50,215 bases of DNA from the NCBI GenBank assembly GCA_001310555.1, contig BAXO01000037.1, positions 1 through 50,215 of the forward strand. Direction: 5' to 3'. Position numbers and translations under genes: made by a program. The notes under the pieces were generated by a model. That model was not told the origin of the DNA. It saw only the letters and a program-made list of their open reading frames with translations, and did not search any database. Positions 41,112-50,209 of the stretch are shown one piece after another; the first letter of the stretch is position 1; each line of letters begins with the position of its first letter. The DNA is from Bacillus sp. JCM 19058 (lineage in GTDB: Bacteria > Bacillota > Bacilli > Bacillales_H > Bacillaceae_D).

Positions 41112-41293
41112 ATGGTCTTTTTTTTAATCGTATTTGCATTTTTTTTATTTTATTTGTCATTAATTCGATGACAGATGCACTCTGTGATCAACGGGAAATA
41201 CCGCCTGAAAAACAGCCGAAGGTTTTTCGGACCATTAATATTTTAATGACAATCTTGTTAACATCGACCTATGTAAAAATACTTTTTACATAA
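41112..41293 (+). CDS. small membrane protein, unknown function (frameshift)
   Basis: ATG 41112 has GGAGG 8 bp upstream. It reads MVFFLIVFAFF, then in the T8 run 41139-41146 the frame is lost. Removing two bases gives ILFVINSMTDALCDQREIPP then EKQPKVFRTINILMTILLTS and a stop at 41293. About 60 residues with hydrophobic ends and a charged middle. I do not recognise the family. A strong terminator follows 55 bp later. Confidence 0.5.
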
Positions 41294-41347
41294 TTATGCT
41301 TAATAAGCAGTTCAGTTAATGCCGGAACGGTCCATACTTGAACATGA

Positions 41348-41388
41348 GAGAAAGAGTGTGGCAGTAACTGCCGCACTCTTTCTCCTTT
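41348..41388 (+). terminator. strong terminator of the small membrane protein gene
   Basis: AGAAAGAGTGTGGCAGT pairs with ACTGCCGCACTCTTTCT almost perfectly, followed by CCTTTTT. Confidence 0.9.
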
Positions 41389-41411
41389 TTATCCAGATGG
41401 AATTCGCCCGT

Positions 41412-41439
41412 AAAAACCCATTTCACTGGTGGAAATGGG
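41412..41439 (-). terminator. terminator of the YjcZ-type genes
   Basis: On the minus strand CCCATTTC and GAAATGGG pair over a 7-nt loop, followed by five T, about 100 bp after the second tiny gene. Confidence 0.7.
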
Positions 41440-41540
41440 AGATAACGGACGTGACATAGGATTTATTAGTACAAGGCCAGACGATACGTGTAACATGGCC
41501 TTCTAATTCCCTTTTAGCAAGCTGATACAATCAGTTCAGC

Positions 41541-41621
41541 TTAATACATCCAACTTGCGCCAATGATAATGAGCAAAATGAACAATACGACGATTAACGC
41601 AAAGCCTCCACCATGACTCAT
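41541..41621 (-). CDS. YjcZ-family tiny sporulation membrane protein
   Basis: 26 residues from ATG 41621, with GGAGG 8 bp upstream. It begins MSHGGGFALIVVLFILLI and ends IIGASWMY. The pattern, glycines followed by FALIVVLFILLIIxG, is that of the YjcZ family (TIGR01732), single-helix peptides usually made during sporulation. It follows a paralogue by 69 bp and shares its orientation. Confidence 0.88.
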   Translation of the reverse strand: MSHGGGFALIVVLFILLIIIGASWMY

Positions 41622-41690
41622 GGAAATGTCCTCCTTCAAAACTCCTTTATTTAAAGCTCGTTCGTTGACATAAAGAGATGTTTTGCCAGC

Positions 41691-41777
41691 TTACAACCAA
41701 GCTGCACCGACAATAATTAATAAGATGAACAATACGACGATTAGCGCAAAGCCGCCTCCGTGGTGTACATGAGACAT
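41691..41777 (-). CDS. YjcZ-family tiny sporulation membrane protein
   Basis: 28 residues from ATG 41777 after a strong GAGGAGGTG. It begins MSHVHHGGGFALIVVLFILL and ends IIVGAAWL. Nearly identical in its helix to the gene just downstream, so the two are a tandem duplication. A comparable gene (yhzE) lies near prsA in B. subtilis. Confidence 0.88.
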   Translation of the reverse strand: MSHVHHGGGFALIVVLFILLIIVGAAWL

Positions 41778-41967
41778 AATTACACCTCCTCTGTGCTTTA
41801 TTACGATATCCTATGCGTGAAAATGGCATACGTACTAGGCTGATAACCAAATTCAAACGAGATTCGTTACTTGTCTATGAAAAGCTTTTTCTTTCGTGAC
41901 AAATTTATGGTATATTAAAGTTTGTGAATGTTTGTTTGAATTCGAGCTACGCTGAGGAGTGAAATGA

Positions 41968-42996
41968 ATGAAAAAGAATGTAATCGCTGCTGTAGGCCTT
42001 GCCTTAACTGTAAGCTTAGCAGCTTGTAACAATGACGATAATACCGGCGGGGAAGCACTAGTCGTCGTCGATGGTACCAACATCACTGAGGCAGAATATT
42101 TGTCTTTGCTTGAAGAAAGGCATGGCAAACAGATCATTGGCGAACTGGTTCAACGTCAAATTCTAAAGGATGCCGCCGAGTCTGTTGAAATTTCACAAGA
42201 AGAAATCGATGAGCAGTTAAACCTTTTAAAAGAGCAGACTCAATCAGAGAGTGATGAGCAATTAATTGAGCAGATCGAGCTCTACTCTGGATCAGAAGTC
42301 GACTCAATGGACGAGCTTATTGATGAATTTATCCTTATTCCTTTAGTTATGGAAAAGCTAATGAGTGCAGATGTAAATATTACGGATGAGGAAAAGCAAA
42401 AGTATTATGATGAAAATGAAGAGCAGTTCGAAGAGATGATTGAAGCCAGCCATATTCTGCTCGACGCAGATGATGAAGAGGGCTTGCAGGAAGTATTAGA
42501 TAAAATTGAGGCTGGAGAAGACTTTGCCGAATTGGCAGAGGAATACTCAACCGATACCAATTCCGCACAAAATGGCGGTAGCCTTGACTTCTTTCCAAAA
42601 GGAAAAATGGTTCCTGAATTCGAAGAAAAGGCATTCTCAATGGAAGTTGGCGAAATTAGCGAGCCGGTAGAATCTGACTTCGGTATCCATATTATCAAAG
42701 TAACCGATCGCAAAGATTCCTATGAAGACTTTGAAGAAGATATTGAAGTAGCATTAACTCAGCAGCAGTCAAAAACAGCCGACGAAGTGATTATGGAATT
42801 AATGCGCAACTCCGATATCGACGTGAAGGATTCTCGCTTTACAGAAGTTTTTGAGCTTCCTGAACTTCCAGAAGCAAACGAACAAGATGGAGCTGATTCG
42901 GGGGATGAATCCGAGACAGCGGATGAAAATACTGATGAAGAAGATGAGACCGATACAGAGAATGAGGATACTAATACAGAAGAAGAAACAGAATAA
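41968..42996 (+). CDS. prsA: foldase lipoprotein PrsA
   Basis: A peptidyl-prolyl isomerase that folds exported proteins outside the membrane. It is intact, 342 residues, from ATG 41968 after GAGGAG. The signal peptide ends in the lipobox SLAAC. The chaperone-like N-lobe is followed by a parvulin (PPIC) domain from about residue 153: [48 protein letters not shown] and [13 protein letters not shown]. The last 45 or so residues are almost only D, E, N, T and S, a longer acidic tail than in B. subtilis. Often regulated with secretion stress; cssRS lies 3 kb away. Confidence 0.95.
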   Translation: MKKNVIAAVGLALTVSLAACNNDDNTGGEALVVVDGTNITEAEYLSLLEERHGKQIIGELVQRQILKDAAESVEISQEEIDEQLNLLKEQTQSESDEQLIEQIELYSGSEVDSMDELIDEFILIPLVMEKLMSADVNITDEEKQKYYDENEEQFEEMIEASHILLDADDEEGLQEVLDKIEAGEDFAELAEEYSTDTNSAQNGGSLDFFPKGKMVPEFEEKAFSMEVGEISEPVESDFGIHIIKVTDRKDSYEDFEEDIEVALTQQQSKTADEVIMELMRNSDIDVKDSRFTEVFELPELPEANEQDGADSGDESETADENTDEEDETDTENEDTNTEEETE

Positions 42997-43128
42997 GGTC
43001 CTCACTTCATTGGTATTGCATAGGAATCGGTGAGAGGCTAACAATAAGCTCACCACCTATGTACCGCTTAAAGGTATTGACACTCGTCATTTTTGCCGAG
43101 AAGCTAAAAAAAGCTAAATATTGGATTC

Positions 43129-43163
43129 AACAGAGAGTGAGGTCTCCCTCCTCTCTGTTTTAT
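43129..43163 (+). terminator. terminator of prsA
   Basis: CAGAGAG and CTCTCTG pair around a 13-nt interior, then TTTTATT. A GGTGAG/CTCACC hairpin lies between it and the prsA stop. Confidence 0.65.
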
Positions 43164-43336
43164 TGTTAAGTAAGGTAAGACTTCCATTCAGCTGTATTCT
43201 AAATGACGTCTCATTCTCTCTTTTTTTGAGATAGGGTATTATTGTTCAAATTCCGCTTTTGCCCAGTTCGCATAGCTGGCAATTGCATAAGGTGTAATAG
43301 GGCATTCCCCTAATTTTGCTTGAAAGGATGAGTCAG

Positions 43337-43432
43337 TTGTCTGGACCAGTTGAAACAGCTTACGGAGACGGCTTTGTATTAATCGTGATATTGTTTATTT
43401 TGCTCGTCATAGTCGGAGTTTATTATTGCTAA
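43337..43432 (+). CDS. third YjcZ-family tiny membrane protein
   Basis: TTG 43337 with AAAGGATGA 5 bp upstream reads MSGPVETAYGDGFVLIVILF then ILLVIVGVYYC, 31 residues. An ATG at 43328 is possible but sits on the ribosome site. The MSG start and the GFVLIVILFILLVIVG helix match YjcZ proteins. It is on the opposite strand to the other two, on the other side of prsA. A terminator starts 9 bp after the stop. Confidence 0.75.
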   Translation: MSGPVETAYGDGFVLIVILFILLVIVGVYYC

Positions 43433-43440
43433 CTTTGAAA

Positions 43441-43477
43441 AAGAACGACCCTAGAGTGCTACCCTAGGATCGTTCTT
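43441..43477. terminator. bidirectional terminator between YjcZ-type gene and yhaL
   Basis: AAGAACGACCCTAG pairs with CTAGGATCGTTCTT with one G-U pair around a 9-nt loop. T-rich sequence follows on the plus side, and the hairpin covers the yhaL stop on the minus side. Confidence 0.8.
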
Positions 43478-43745
43478 CTGTTCTTTTTTGTTTTTCTTCT
43501 TCAAGCCGTTCCATATAAACATGCCCCTCTTTTTCAATCCAATCCTGCTCTAAGCGACGATCTTCAATCGTATATTTGACGCTCATATATCCGCTAAAAA
43601 TAATCGCCGCCAACACAAAGTACACCCACCAAGGACTTGAAAGCAGCACCGCTCCGAGTGCAGTTTGAGTTAACAGAAAAATACTCATCAAGATGACTAG
43701 TAATCCGAGCGCCATACCTTGGCTTGTCTGATATTTTTTCATCAT
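43464..43745 (-). CDS. yhaL: sporulation protein YhaL
   Basis: 93 residues from ATG 43745 after GGAGGGG. Two hydrophobic segments (MALGLLVILMSIFLL and SPWWVYFVLAAIIFSGYMS) precede a charged tail (WIEKEGHVYMERLEEEKQKR) that is the hallmark of YhaL. It is somewhat longer at the N-terminus than the B. subtilis protein. It lies between prsA and yhaM as expected. Confidence 0.88.
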   Translation of the reverse strand: MMKKYQTSQGMALGLLVILMSIFLLTQTALGAVLLSSPWWVYFVLAAIIFSGYMSVKYTIEDRRLEQDWIEKEGHVYMERLEEEKQKRTEERS

Positions 43746-43823
43746 AAACCCCTCCAGCTTTCTCTCCGTTACTGAAGTATATGACTGGGTTGAAAAAGGT
43801 AGAACTAGCTTTGTCAAAAAAAA

Positions 43824-44785
43824 TTATAGATCAAGCGGCGCTTCATGAAAACCCGGTTTGTAAAAGCTGCGGTTATCAAGCGGCTTAATTCGTTCGGAAA
43901 ATGTTCCAGGCTGCACACGCTCCAATGCACGATCCATCATATTGATCTTTGCATCGACGTTATCAATCATGTGTAACACTTCCGCTTCACGTATAGCTGG
44001 CGCCTTCGGACTGCCCCATTCCCCTTTACCATGATGACTCAAGATCAAATGCTGCAGAACTAATACCTCTTCCCCTTCTATTCCTAGCTCTTTCGCTGCC
44101 TCGGTTAGCTCATTTGACATAATCGAAATATGTCCAAGGAGCTTCCCTTCTACTGTATAGGTCGTATCAATGGGACCGGACAATTCGCGAACCTTTCCGA
44201 GGTCATGAAGGATCACTCCGGCATATAGTAAATCCGTATCCAGTGACGGATAAAGTCCGGCCAAGCTTTTTGCAATTCGTAACATCGACACGACATGATA
44301 CGCAAGACCTGACATAAACTCATGGTGGTTTTTCGTAGCTGCGGGTGTTTCGAGAAATGCGGCCTGATGTTTTTTTTAATAAATATCTTGTCAGCCTTTG
44401 AATTTTTGCATTCTTCATTTCAAAAATGTATTGAGTAATCTCTTCAAGCATATCGTCTGCCGAAATTGGAGCCGAGCGGACAAAATCAGCGACCCTAACA
44501 TTATCAAGTGCCGTTGTCGGTCGAATACTAGCAATCTTCAACTGATTTCTCCCGCGATAATCAATGAAATCCCCTTGAATATGTATAATTGCTTTATTCG
44601 TAAAAGCAGCTTCATCCTCGGGCGAACAGCCCCATAACTTCGCTTCAATCTCGCCAGTGTGATCTCCTAAAATCAATGTTAAAAAAAGGCTTCCCGTTGC
44701 TTGCAATTCCTTTCGTCGCCGTTTTAATCAATAAATAGGTTTCAAGACGATCCCCTACTTTATGGTACCGGATTCCTTTAGCCAT
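43824..44785 (-). CDS. yhaM: 3'-5' exoribonuclease YhaM (two frameshifts)
   Basis: A manganese-dependent 3'-5' exoribonuclease with an N-terminal OB fold and a C-terminal HD domain. ATG 44785 follows AAGAGGTGA; it reads [20 protein letters not shown]. Breaks: A7 44681-44687 (one extra, restoring [20 protein letters not shown]) and T8 44370-44377 (one extra, restoring [20 protein letters not shown]). The HD site is visible as [14 protein letters not shown], with LGHISIM and [14 protein letters not shown] downstream. About 319 residues. yhaL follows 78 bp later. Confidence 0.93.
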
Positions 44786-45134
44786 CGTTTCACCTCTTTA
44801 TTACGAATAATCGATAATATACATACAATTATAGCATATTTAGGAAGAATAGAAAGGGAGCAGCCCAAGCTTAGACGACTGAAAGAGTGCGGTTTCAATG
44901 CGACAACCGCTGAAGACGCCGTCTATTAAGCAAGAGCTCGCGGCGAGGAAAGCCGCACGGCTATTTCTTAGACGCAGTCACTAAAGAAACAGGAATTGAA
45001 GGGATCGAAAAGCGGAAAACAACTATGTGTTTCCCGCTTAATCTCTGCCATTAACTCGTGCCTATTCATCTTGATTTGACCGTCCGGATTTCCGCTTCCG
45101 GATGCGGCAGCTAGCATCACAAAATTCTTTGACC
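44786..45134. other. intergenic, one inverted repeat
   Basis: No gene recognised. AAGCGGAAAACA and TGTTTCCCGCTT form a hairpin at 45017-45042, possibly a weak terminator for cssS. Confidence 0.4.
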
Positions 45135-46569
45135 CTATTGATCTGCCATATTTTGCGGTGGAGTTCGATTACTTCGTTTTTCTTTCTTTCTCCCTTTTGA
45201 AGGGAGCTGTTGCTTTTCACCACTCGGTAAAATAACGGTGAACCTGACGCCATTGTCAGTATTTGTTATCATTGGGTAGCCTTGATGGAGTTCGGCAATT
45301 TGTTTAACGATCGCGAGTCCTAACCCAAATTTTCCTTTATTTCCTTTATAAAAAGGATTAAACAACTGAGGTAAATCGAGCTCCGGGATCGGAGCCCCGT
45401 CATTTTCAACAGTTATCTTCACTTGATTATCTTCGCTTTTCAGGGCAGCCTTGATCCAAATAGTGCTTTTTGCGTATCGCAAAGCATTTTCAACAAGGTT
45501 TTCTAACAGTACCTCCATTTGCTCGACATCCCCGTTCAGCTTCGTCTCAGCACCCTCGACAATGATTTTTACGTCCTCGCGTTGCACGCGAAACCGTTCT
45601 TCAATCTGAAATGCAAGCTCGCCAAAAACAATTGGCTGAATCTTTGGTGTCTCCTCTCTTAATGAATCCAGCTTTGTATAATAGAGCATATCAATCACTC
45701 GACGCTCCATGCGATTTGCTTCCTCTATAATGACATCCATTGTTTGCTCGATATTGCGCTTCGGTAAAATGCCGTCCTTCACCGATTGCGCATAGCTTTT
45801 TTACGACCATAATCGGCGTTTTTAATTCATGGGATGCGTGCTGTATAAACGTTTTCTGTGCCCTGTCGTGGTTATGAAGATTTTGCCTCATCCTTTCAAA
45901 CTGATCGGAAAGTCGTTGGAAATCTTCATCTCCTTCCCACTTCATCGGCTCTTCCCAATTGCGGTTGGCAATTTGTTCAAGATGATTGCCCAATACGATA
46001 AGCGGGCGTCGCAAATAGTGTTTGAACCAAATCGCCGGCAACAGGCTGAGCGCACTCGTTAATAGCAATAAATATAATAGCCTTTCCCATAAACGATTGA
46101 TCATTTGGTCGCGATAGCTGTCCCACATATATGAAATTTGAAAGGCTGGCTCGCCGGATACTTGTACTTTTAGTACGACATAAAAGATTGTTCCTTCCCT
46201 GTATTGAAGCTCATAACGACCACGCGTCTGCTCTTGATTATACGCATTTTGAGCTACCTCTGTCACGACATCATTGGGCGGAACCATTCCTTCAGGTTTT
46301 CTTCCTAATGTGTTGTAAATAAAAAAATGTGATACAGAGCGAATCGCTTCACGCTGCTTAATAAAGTCAATTTCATCCTTCGGCGGATCGAGCAATGCAA
46401 GGTTCGGATAATGGAAATTCTGTTGCTGCTGCTCGATCATTCGATAGGTTTCATCCGTCAGCGTTCCTTTGATTGAGATCGGATAAATAATAATTAGAGA
46501 AAGGCCGACTAAAACGATTAATGAAATGAACGCAAGCCATATCCGCTGCGTCAGGTTGACTTTTATCAT
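45135..46569 (-). CDS. cssS: sensor histidine kinase CssS (one frameshift)
   Basis: The secretion-stress sensor of the CssRS system. ATG 46569 overlaps the cssR stop. It begins MIKVNLTQRIWLAFISLIVL (membrane segment 1). The extracellular sensor region spans about residues 30-160, then LLYLLLLTSALSLLPAIWF is segment 2, followed by a HAMP region. H-box: IQHASHELKTPIMVVKSYAQ. ATPase motifs: LVENALRYAK, VENDGAP, NPFYKGNKGKFGLGLAIVK. The frame breaks in a T6 run at 45797-45802 (one extra), just after the H-box. About 477 residues. In B. subtilis it detects misfolded exported protein and induces HtrA-type proteases. Confidence 0.9.
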
Positions 46570-47249
46570 GAAGAGAGAACCCTATACCGTAGCCATACAG
46601 CGTCTCAAGATGAATACGCGGCATTTTCTTCCGTACTCTGCGAACTACATCGTCCACAGCCCGCTCTGAACCAAAGTAGTTTTCGCCCCATACATGTTCA
46701 ATAATTTTTTTCACGAGAAAAGGCTTTTCCAATTTCACCGGTCAACAGCAGAATCAAATCCATTTCCTTCGTTGTCAAATCGACGACATCTTCGGCAACT
46801 GCTTCTGAATCAACGACTGTCCGGCCGATCGGATCAATCAAGTAGTGGTTCAGCTCTATTTTCTTCTGTTCTTGATTCATTGTCCCATATACACGATTCA
46901 ACAGCTTCTTCGCCCGGATGATCAATTCCTGCGGTAGAAATGGTTTAGCTAAGTAGTCATCGCTCCCCATCTCCAAGCCGAGCACCCGATCTAAATCCTG
47001 ATCGCGTGCGGATATGAAAATAACCGGTGTATCATCATGCTCTTTAATTGCTTTCAAGAGCTGATAGCCATCCGTCCCTGGCAGCATAATGTCAAGTATC
47101 CACAAATGGGGCTTGTCCTCAACCGCTTCTCGGGCGACATCACCATCCTGAAAAACTTTTACAGCCCAATTTTCCTTTTCAAGATATGCCTTCAACACTT
47201 CTGATAAATTTTGTTCATCTTCAACTAAATATACGAGATAATCACTCAT
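46566..47249 (-). CDS. cssR: response regulator CssR (two frameshifts)
   Basis: An OmpR-class response regulator. ATG 47249 lies downstream of AGGAGG. The receiver domain begins MSDYLVYLVEDEQNLSEVLK; the phospho-acceptor is in LWILDIMLPGTDGYQLL, and SDDYLAKPFLPQELIIR follows. The winged helix has DLTTKEMDLILLL, VWGENYFGSERAVDDVVRR and LETLYGYGYRVLSS. Breaks: T7 46705-46711 (one extra) and near 46586 (one missing); the second repair produces the exact family C-terminus and an ATGA overlap with cssS. About 227 residues. Confidence 0.91.
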
Positions 47250-47736
47250 TCGTTCCCGCACCCTCCTTAAACAGCACCGATGCTGTCTTATCTTCTTTGT
47301 TAAAAGGTGGTCAAAAAAAATCTGTACTAGACTTGCGATTCGTCATAGTTTTTCAAACGAGACATGCTGCTTTTTTGAACACACTCCTAAGTTGACTGTA
47401 CACTTATTTTACCTATTTTTCCACTCTCATCAACACTTAAAACATTCTTTCAATCTTTTTGACTAGCCTGCGGGGTTTCGTGGCAGCTCGTCCGCAATAC
47501 GCGAACGCTACGCTATCATGAAATACGAGGCTTGTCAAAGAGCGGGCTTGCTCAAATCATTCTTCTAGATTATAGAAAATATTCCAGCAAAAAAATTGTA
47601 ACCCATAATCTCTGATTCATATGCCGGTGTATGTATGAAACGAGTCGTTCTTTATTTACCTTTGCCGCAGCGACTTTATATTCGTCGCTTATTAAAGAGA
47701 GAAGACCTCAAATTTTGTTTGAGATCTTCCTCATTT
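47250..47736. other. intergenic, nothing recognised except a 3' hairpin
   Basis: No coding potential. It should hold the cssRS promoter. GAAGACCTCAAA and TTTGAGATCTTC (47701-47729) form a stem just beyond the stop of the next gene and may end its transcript. Confidence 0.45.
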
Positions 47737-48102
47737 TCAAAATGCAGCTAATGCTGTAATTGCAACAAGTGCTGTTAAAGGTATAATTAGCCTGTTCCAC
47801 CCGAACGGACGTGGTGGATAAGGAGAATAGTAGGGATAGGGAGGTGGGTATGGTGGGTAATAGTACCTCTGCCCCTCAGCAGTCATAGGTTCTTGGTACG
47901 GATGCTGAGCATTTATTTCAGGCATTAGCTCATCGATATCCAAATAATTCCCATTTTCATCTGTTGGTACGACTAAATATAGATTCTCATCATCTGCATA
48001 TTCCACTAATCCTTTAAGCGGGGCGTGCCCATACATTTGGACTTGGACAGGATGATTCACGTATCGTTGACACAACATTTGCAGTTGATGCTTATCGTTC
48101 AT
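47737..48102 (-). CDS. LSm-like tyrosine/proline-rich protein, unknown function
   Basis: 121 residues from ATG 48102, 9 bp after AAGGAGGG. The N-terminal part (VNHPVQVQMYGHAPLKGLVE then YADDENLYLVVPTDENG) resembles a small beta-barrel of the LSm/SH3 type. The middle is a low-complexity run of Y and P (YYYPPYPPPYPYYSPYPP), and the end is a short hydrophobic helix (LIIPLTALVAITALAAF). This layout recalls small spore-coat or sporulation proteins of Bacillus, but I do not recognise a named family. Intact. Confidence 0.65.
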   Translation of the reverse strand: MNDKHQLQMLCQRYVNHPVQVQMYGHAPLKGLVEYADDENLYLVVPTDENGNYLDIDELMPEINAQHPYQEPMTAEGQRYYYPPYPPPYPYYSPYPPRPFGWNRLIIPLTALVAITALAAF

Positions 48103-48349
48103 GCATTCACCCTCCTTCATTCTAAACTATTGTATTCAAAAGTGTAAGATGGGTGAATGCGGAATTATAGAGAAAGGAGCTAGGCTGTGTCTCAAGCTAG
48201 TTCAACTGAGAAATTCAAAGCAACCTCCTAAATTAGCAGAAAGAATCTACTTACTAAATGTTTTGGACTTCGCTACTATGCTATATTGAAGCAAAACGCC
48301 AACTTCAGACAACTTGTTTTCTTATATAAAAGAATGGCTATAAAACATA

Positions 48350-48378
48350 TTGTCGATATTTGCGAACGTTCGTTCTAA
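48350..48378 (+). promoter_or_regulatory. possible LexA-controlled promoter
   Basis: CGAACGTTCGTTCT at 48363-48376 is close to the Bacillus SOS box (CGAAC, four bases, GTTC). It would sit between a -35 TTGTCG (48350-48355) and a weak -10 TTCTAA (48373-48378). A 16-codon ORF starts at ATG 48416; the GyrI-like gene starts 190 bp downstream. Confidence 0.3.
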
Positions 48379-48564
48379 AATTAAAGTAAAATCGTAGTTC
48401 GGAGATGATTTGCTCATGAATTTGAGGGAACTGAAAAGACTTCGACAAACAGCCTTTTCTTGCTGAACTGACAGGCAGCAGGATATTTCGAATAAATAGA
48501 AGGAAAAGAATAGGTGCCCCTCGAATTGTATCGTAACTAGACTTTATAAAGGGGACGGCGTGAA

Positions 48565-49008
48565 ATGAGCAAAGCACAGATCGAAGTAGTTCTATTAGGT
48601 GAGAGAAAATATATCGGTATTGCGGTAACTTCCCCTTTGAAGAACGTTAAAGGAATTGGCGAAGCGCAACAATTTTTCATGGAAAGAAAAGATGAAATTC
48701 AACGTAAAGTAGACGAATGCACTTATGTTTGCGTTCACTTTGCAAACGAAGTGTTATTCACCTATATATACTGTATGGAAGTAACTGAACTACAACCTAT
48801 TCCAGAGGGTATGATTGGTTTTGAAGTGCCTAGTAACCAATATGTAAAAGTTCACTCAAATGGTGAAGAACCATATGGACTTATTGATACATTTTTAAGG
48901 GATAAAGGAATGGAAAGTCATTCAAATTCTGTTTCATTTGAAGTATTTCAATTTGGAAAAGAGGAAAGTAAGTATAATGCTGAAATTTTAGTTCCCATCG
49001 CTATTTAA
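48565..49008 (+). CDS. GyrI-like effector-binding domain protein
   Basis: An intact 147-residue protein from ATG 48565 after AAAGGGG. It is a stand-alone small-molecule-binding (SOUL/GyrI-like) domain without a DNA-binding part: ERKYIGIAVTSPLKNVKGIG, CTYVCVHFANEVLFTYIYCM then EVTELQPIPEGMIGFEVPSN, and YNAEILVPIAI at the end. Such proteins bind or hydrolyse hydrophobic drugs. It is more AT-rich than its neighbours, which may indicate transfer. Confidence 0.65.
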   Translation: MSKAQIEVVLLGERKYIGIAVTSPLKNVKGIGEAQQFFMERKDEIQRKVDECTYVCVHFANEVLFTYIYCMEVTELQPIPEGMIGFEVPSNQYVKVHSNGEEPYGLIDTFLRDKGMESHSNSVSFEVFQFGKEESKYNAEILVPIAI

Positions 49009-49125
49009 ATCAATATATTTGTATGGAGGTTATTAAGCTATACGGTTACAATAATTCGATCTTACCGCCTTTTCATCAGGGCGATTTTCTTTTTAATCAA
49101 ACTCGACATTATGATATTACATAGC

Positions 49126-49160
49126 AAAAGAAAAAGCACAGGAGGGATATCCCCCTATGC
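49126..49160 (-). terminator. probable terminator of yidC
   Basis: On the minus strand GCATAGGGGGATATCCCTCC followed by TGTGC forms an imperfect stem, with TTTTTCTTTT after it, close to the yidC stop. Confidence 0.6.
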
Positions 49161-49164
49161 TCCG

Positions 49165-49929
49165 CTATGACTCTGATACTTCAGCCTTCTGTTGCTGCTG
49201 CATCGGCCTCACTATTGTAAAATACGTCTGGATTATCATAAAAATGTTACCGACCACCCAATAAAATGCTAAAGCTGAAGGCAAAGTGTTACCGGCAACG
49301 ATAATCATGACCGGCATGAAATACATAATGATTTTCATCTGTCCATTCATCTGGAAGGATGTCATTTTAATTTGCAAAAATGTTGTTAAGCCCGCAATGA
49401 GTGGAATAATGTGAAATGGATCCGGCTGCCCCAAATTAAACCACAAAAAGGAGTGCTGGGCAATTTCCTCGGTTCGCATAATCGCAAAATAAAACGCCAT
49501 CATAACGGGCATTTGTACAAATATTGGCAAGCATCCCGCTAACGGATTTACTCCGTTTTCCTGATAAAGAGCCAGCAGCTCTTTTTTGCATTTTTTTGTT
49601 GAACCTTTGGATCGTTTTTGGCATTCTCACCATATTTTTTTTGTAGCTCCTCCATTTTAGGACGAAGCTCCTGCATGGCTCGGCTACTGCTTTGTTGCTT
49701 TAAAACTAAAGGCAGCAGCAAAATGCGGATAAAAATCGTAATTATAATAATCGCCATACCATAACTGCCATTAAACAGCTCAGCTGTGTGTATAATCAGC
49801 CAGGACATTGGATAAACAAAAAAAATGGTCCCAAACTCCTTGCGATTCCGCAGTAATCGGTTCGCGTGCCCCACAGCCTGTTAGAAAAACGGCAATCACG
49901 ATAGCTATGACAAATAATTTCTTCTTCAC
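49165..49929 (-). CDS. membrane protein insertase YidC/OxaA (three frameshifts)
   Basis: Inserts membrane proteins with or without Sec. GTG 49929 follows GGAGGG and reads [20 protein letters not shown], a lipoprotein signal with the lipobox cysteine at 19, typical of Gram-positive YidC. Core: [20 protein letters not shown], the hydrophilic-groove arginine in that helix, [36 protein letters not shown], and [20 protein letters not shown]. Breaks: A8 49818-49825, T7 49591-49597 and T6 49582-49587, one extra base each. About 253 residues. I cannot tell SpoIIIJ from YqjG without alignment. Confidence 0.9.
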
Positions 49930-49957
49930 AAAAACCCTCCTAGTTGTTGTATGTTTA

Positions 49958-50209
49958 TCAAATACAAACAACTAGAGAATAAGCTTCGTCGTCGACAGAA
50001 GCTCGATCTTGTCCACCCGGTATTTTCGGGCGGTACATCACGATTGAGGGACGAATGAGTGGAATAACGACCGGTCGTTGCTTTTCCACATGGTTGATTT
50101 GATTTTTCCAGCCTGTTTGAACAAACCATTCAAAGCTAGAAAGACTCGCCCTCGCCAGAGCTGCAATAATTAACAAAGTCATGACCACACTGACCCAGAG
50201 CATCGTCAT
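49958..50209 (-). CDS. possible membrane protein at the window edge
   Basis: An 83-codon frame with an N-terminal hydrophobic segment (TMLWVSVVMTLLIIAALARA), then WFVQTGWKNQINHVEKQRPV and RPSIVMYRPKIPGG. It ends 29 bp before the yidC start on the same strand, so the two could be co-transcribed. The true start may lie beyond the window. I do not recognise the family. Confidence 0.4.
   Translation of the reverse strand: MTMLWVSVVMTLLIIAALARASLSSFEWFVQTGWKNQINHVEKQRPVVIPLIRPSIVMYRPKIPGGQDRASVDDEAYSLVVCI

Noticed and set aside
33360..41540. Treating the accessory stretch as a prophage or mobile element
   Set aside because: No integrase, transposase, phage structural gene, direct-repeat border or tRNA was found.
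43239..43399. Minus-strand open frame ending in a protein-like stretch (YAIASYANWAKAEFEQ)
   Set aside because: No start codon or ribosome site, an upstream stop, and overlap with the better supported YjcZ-type gene. It could be a gene remnant.
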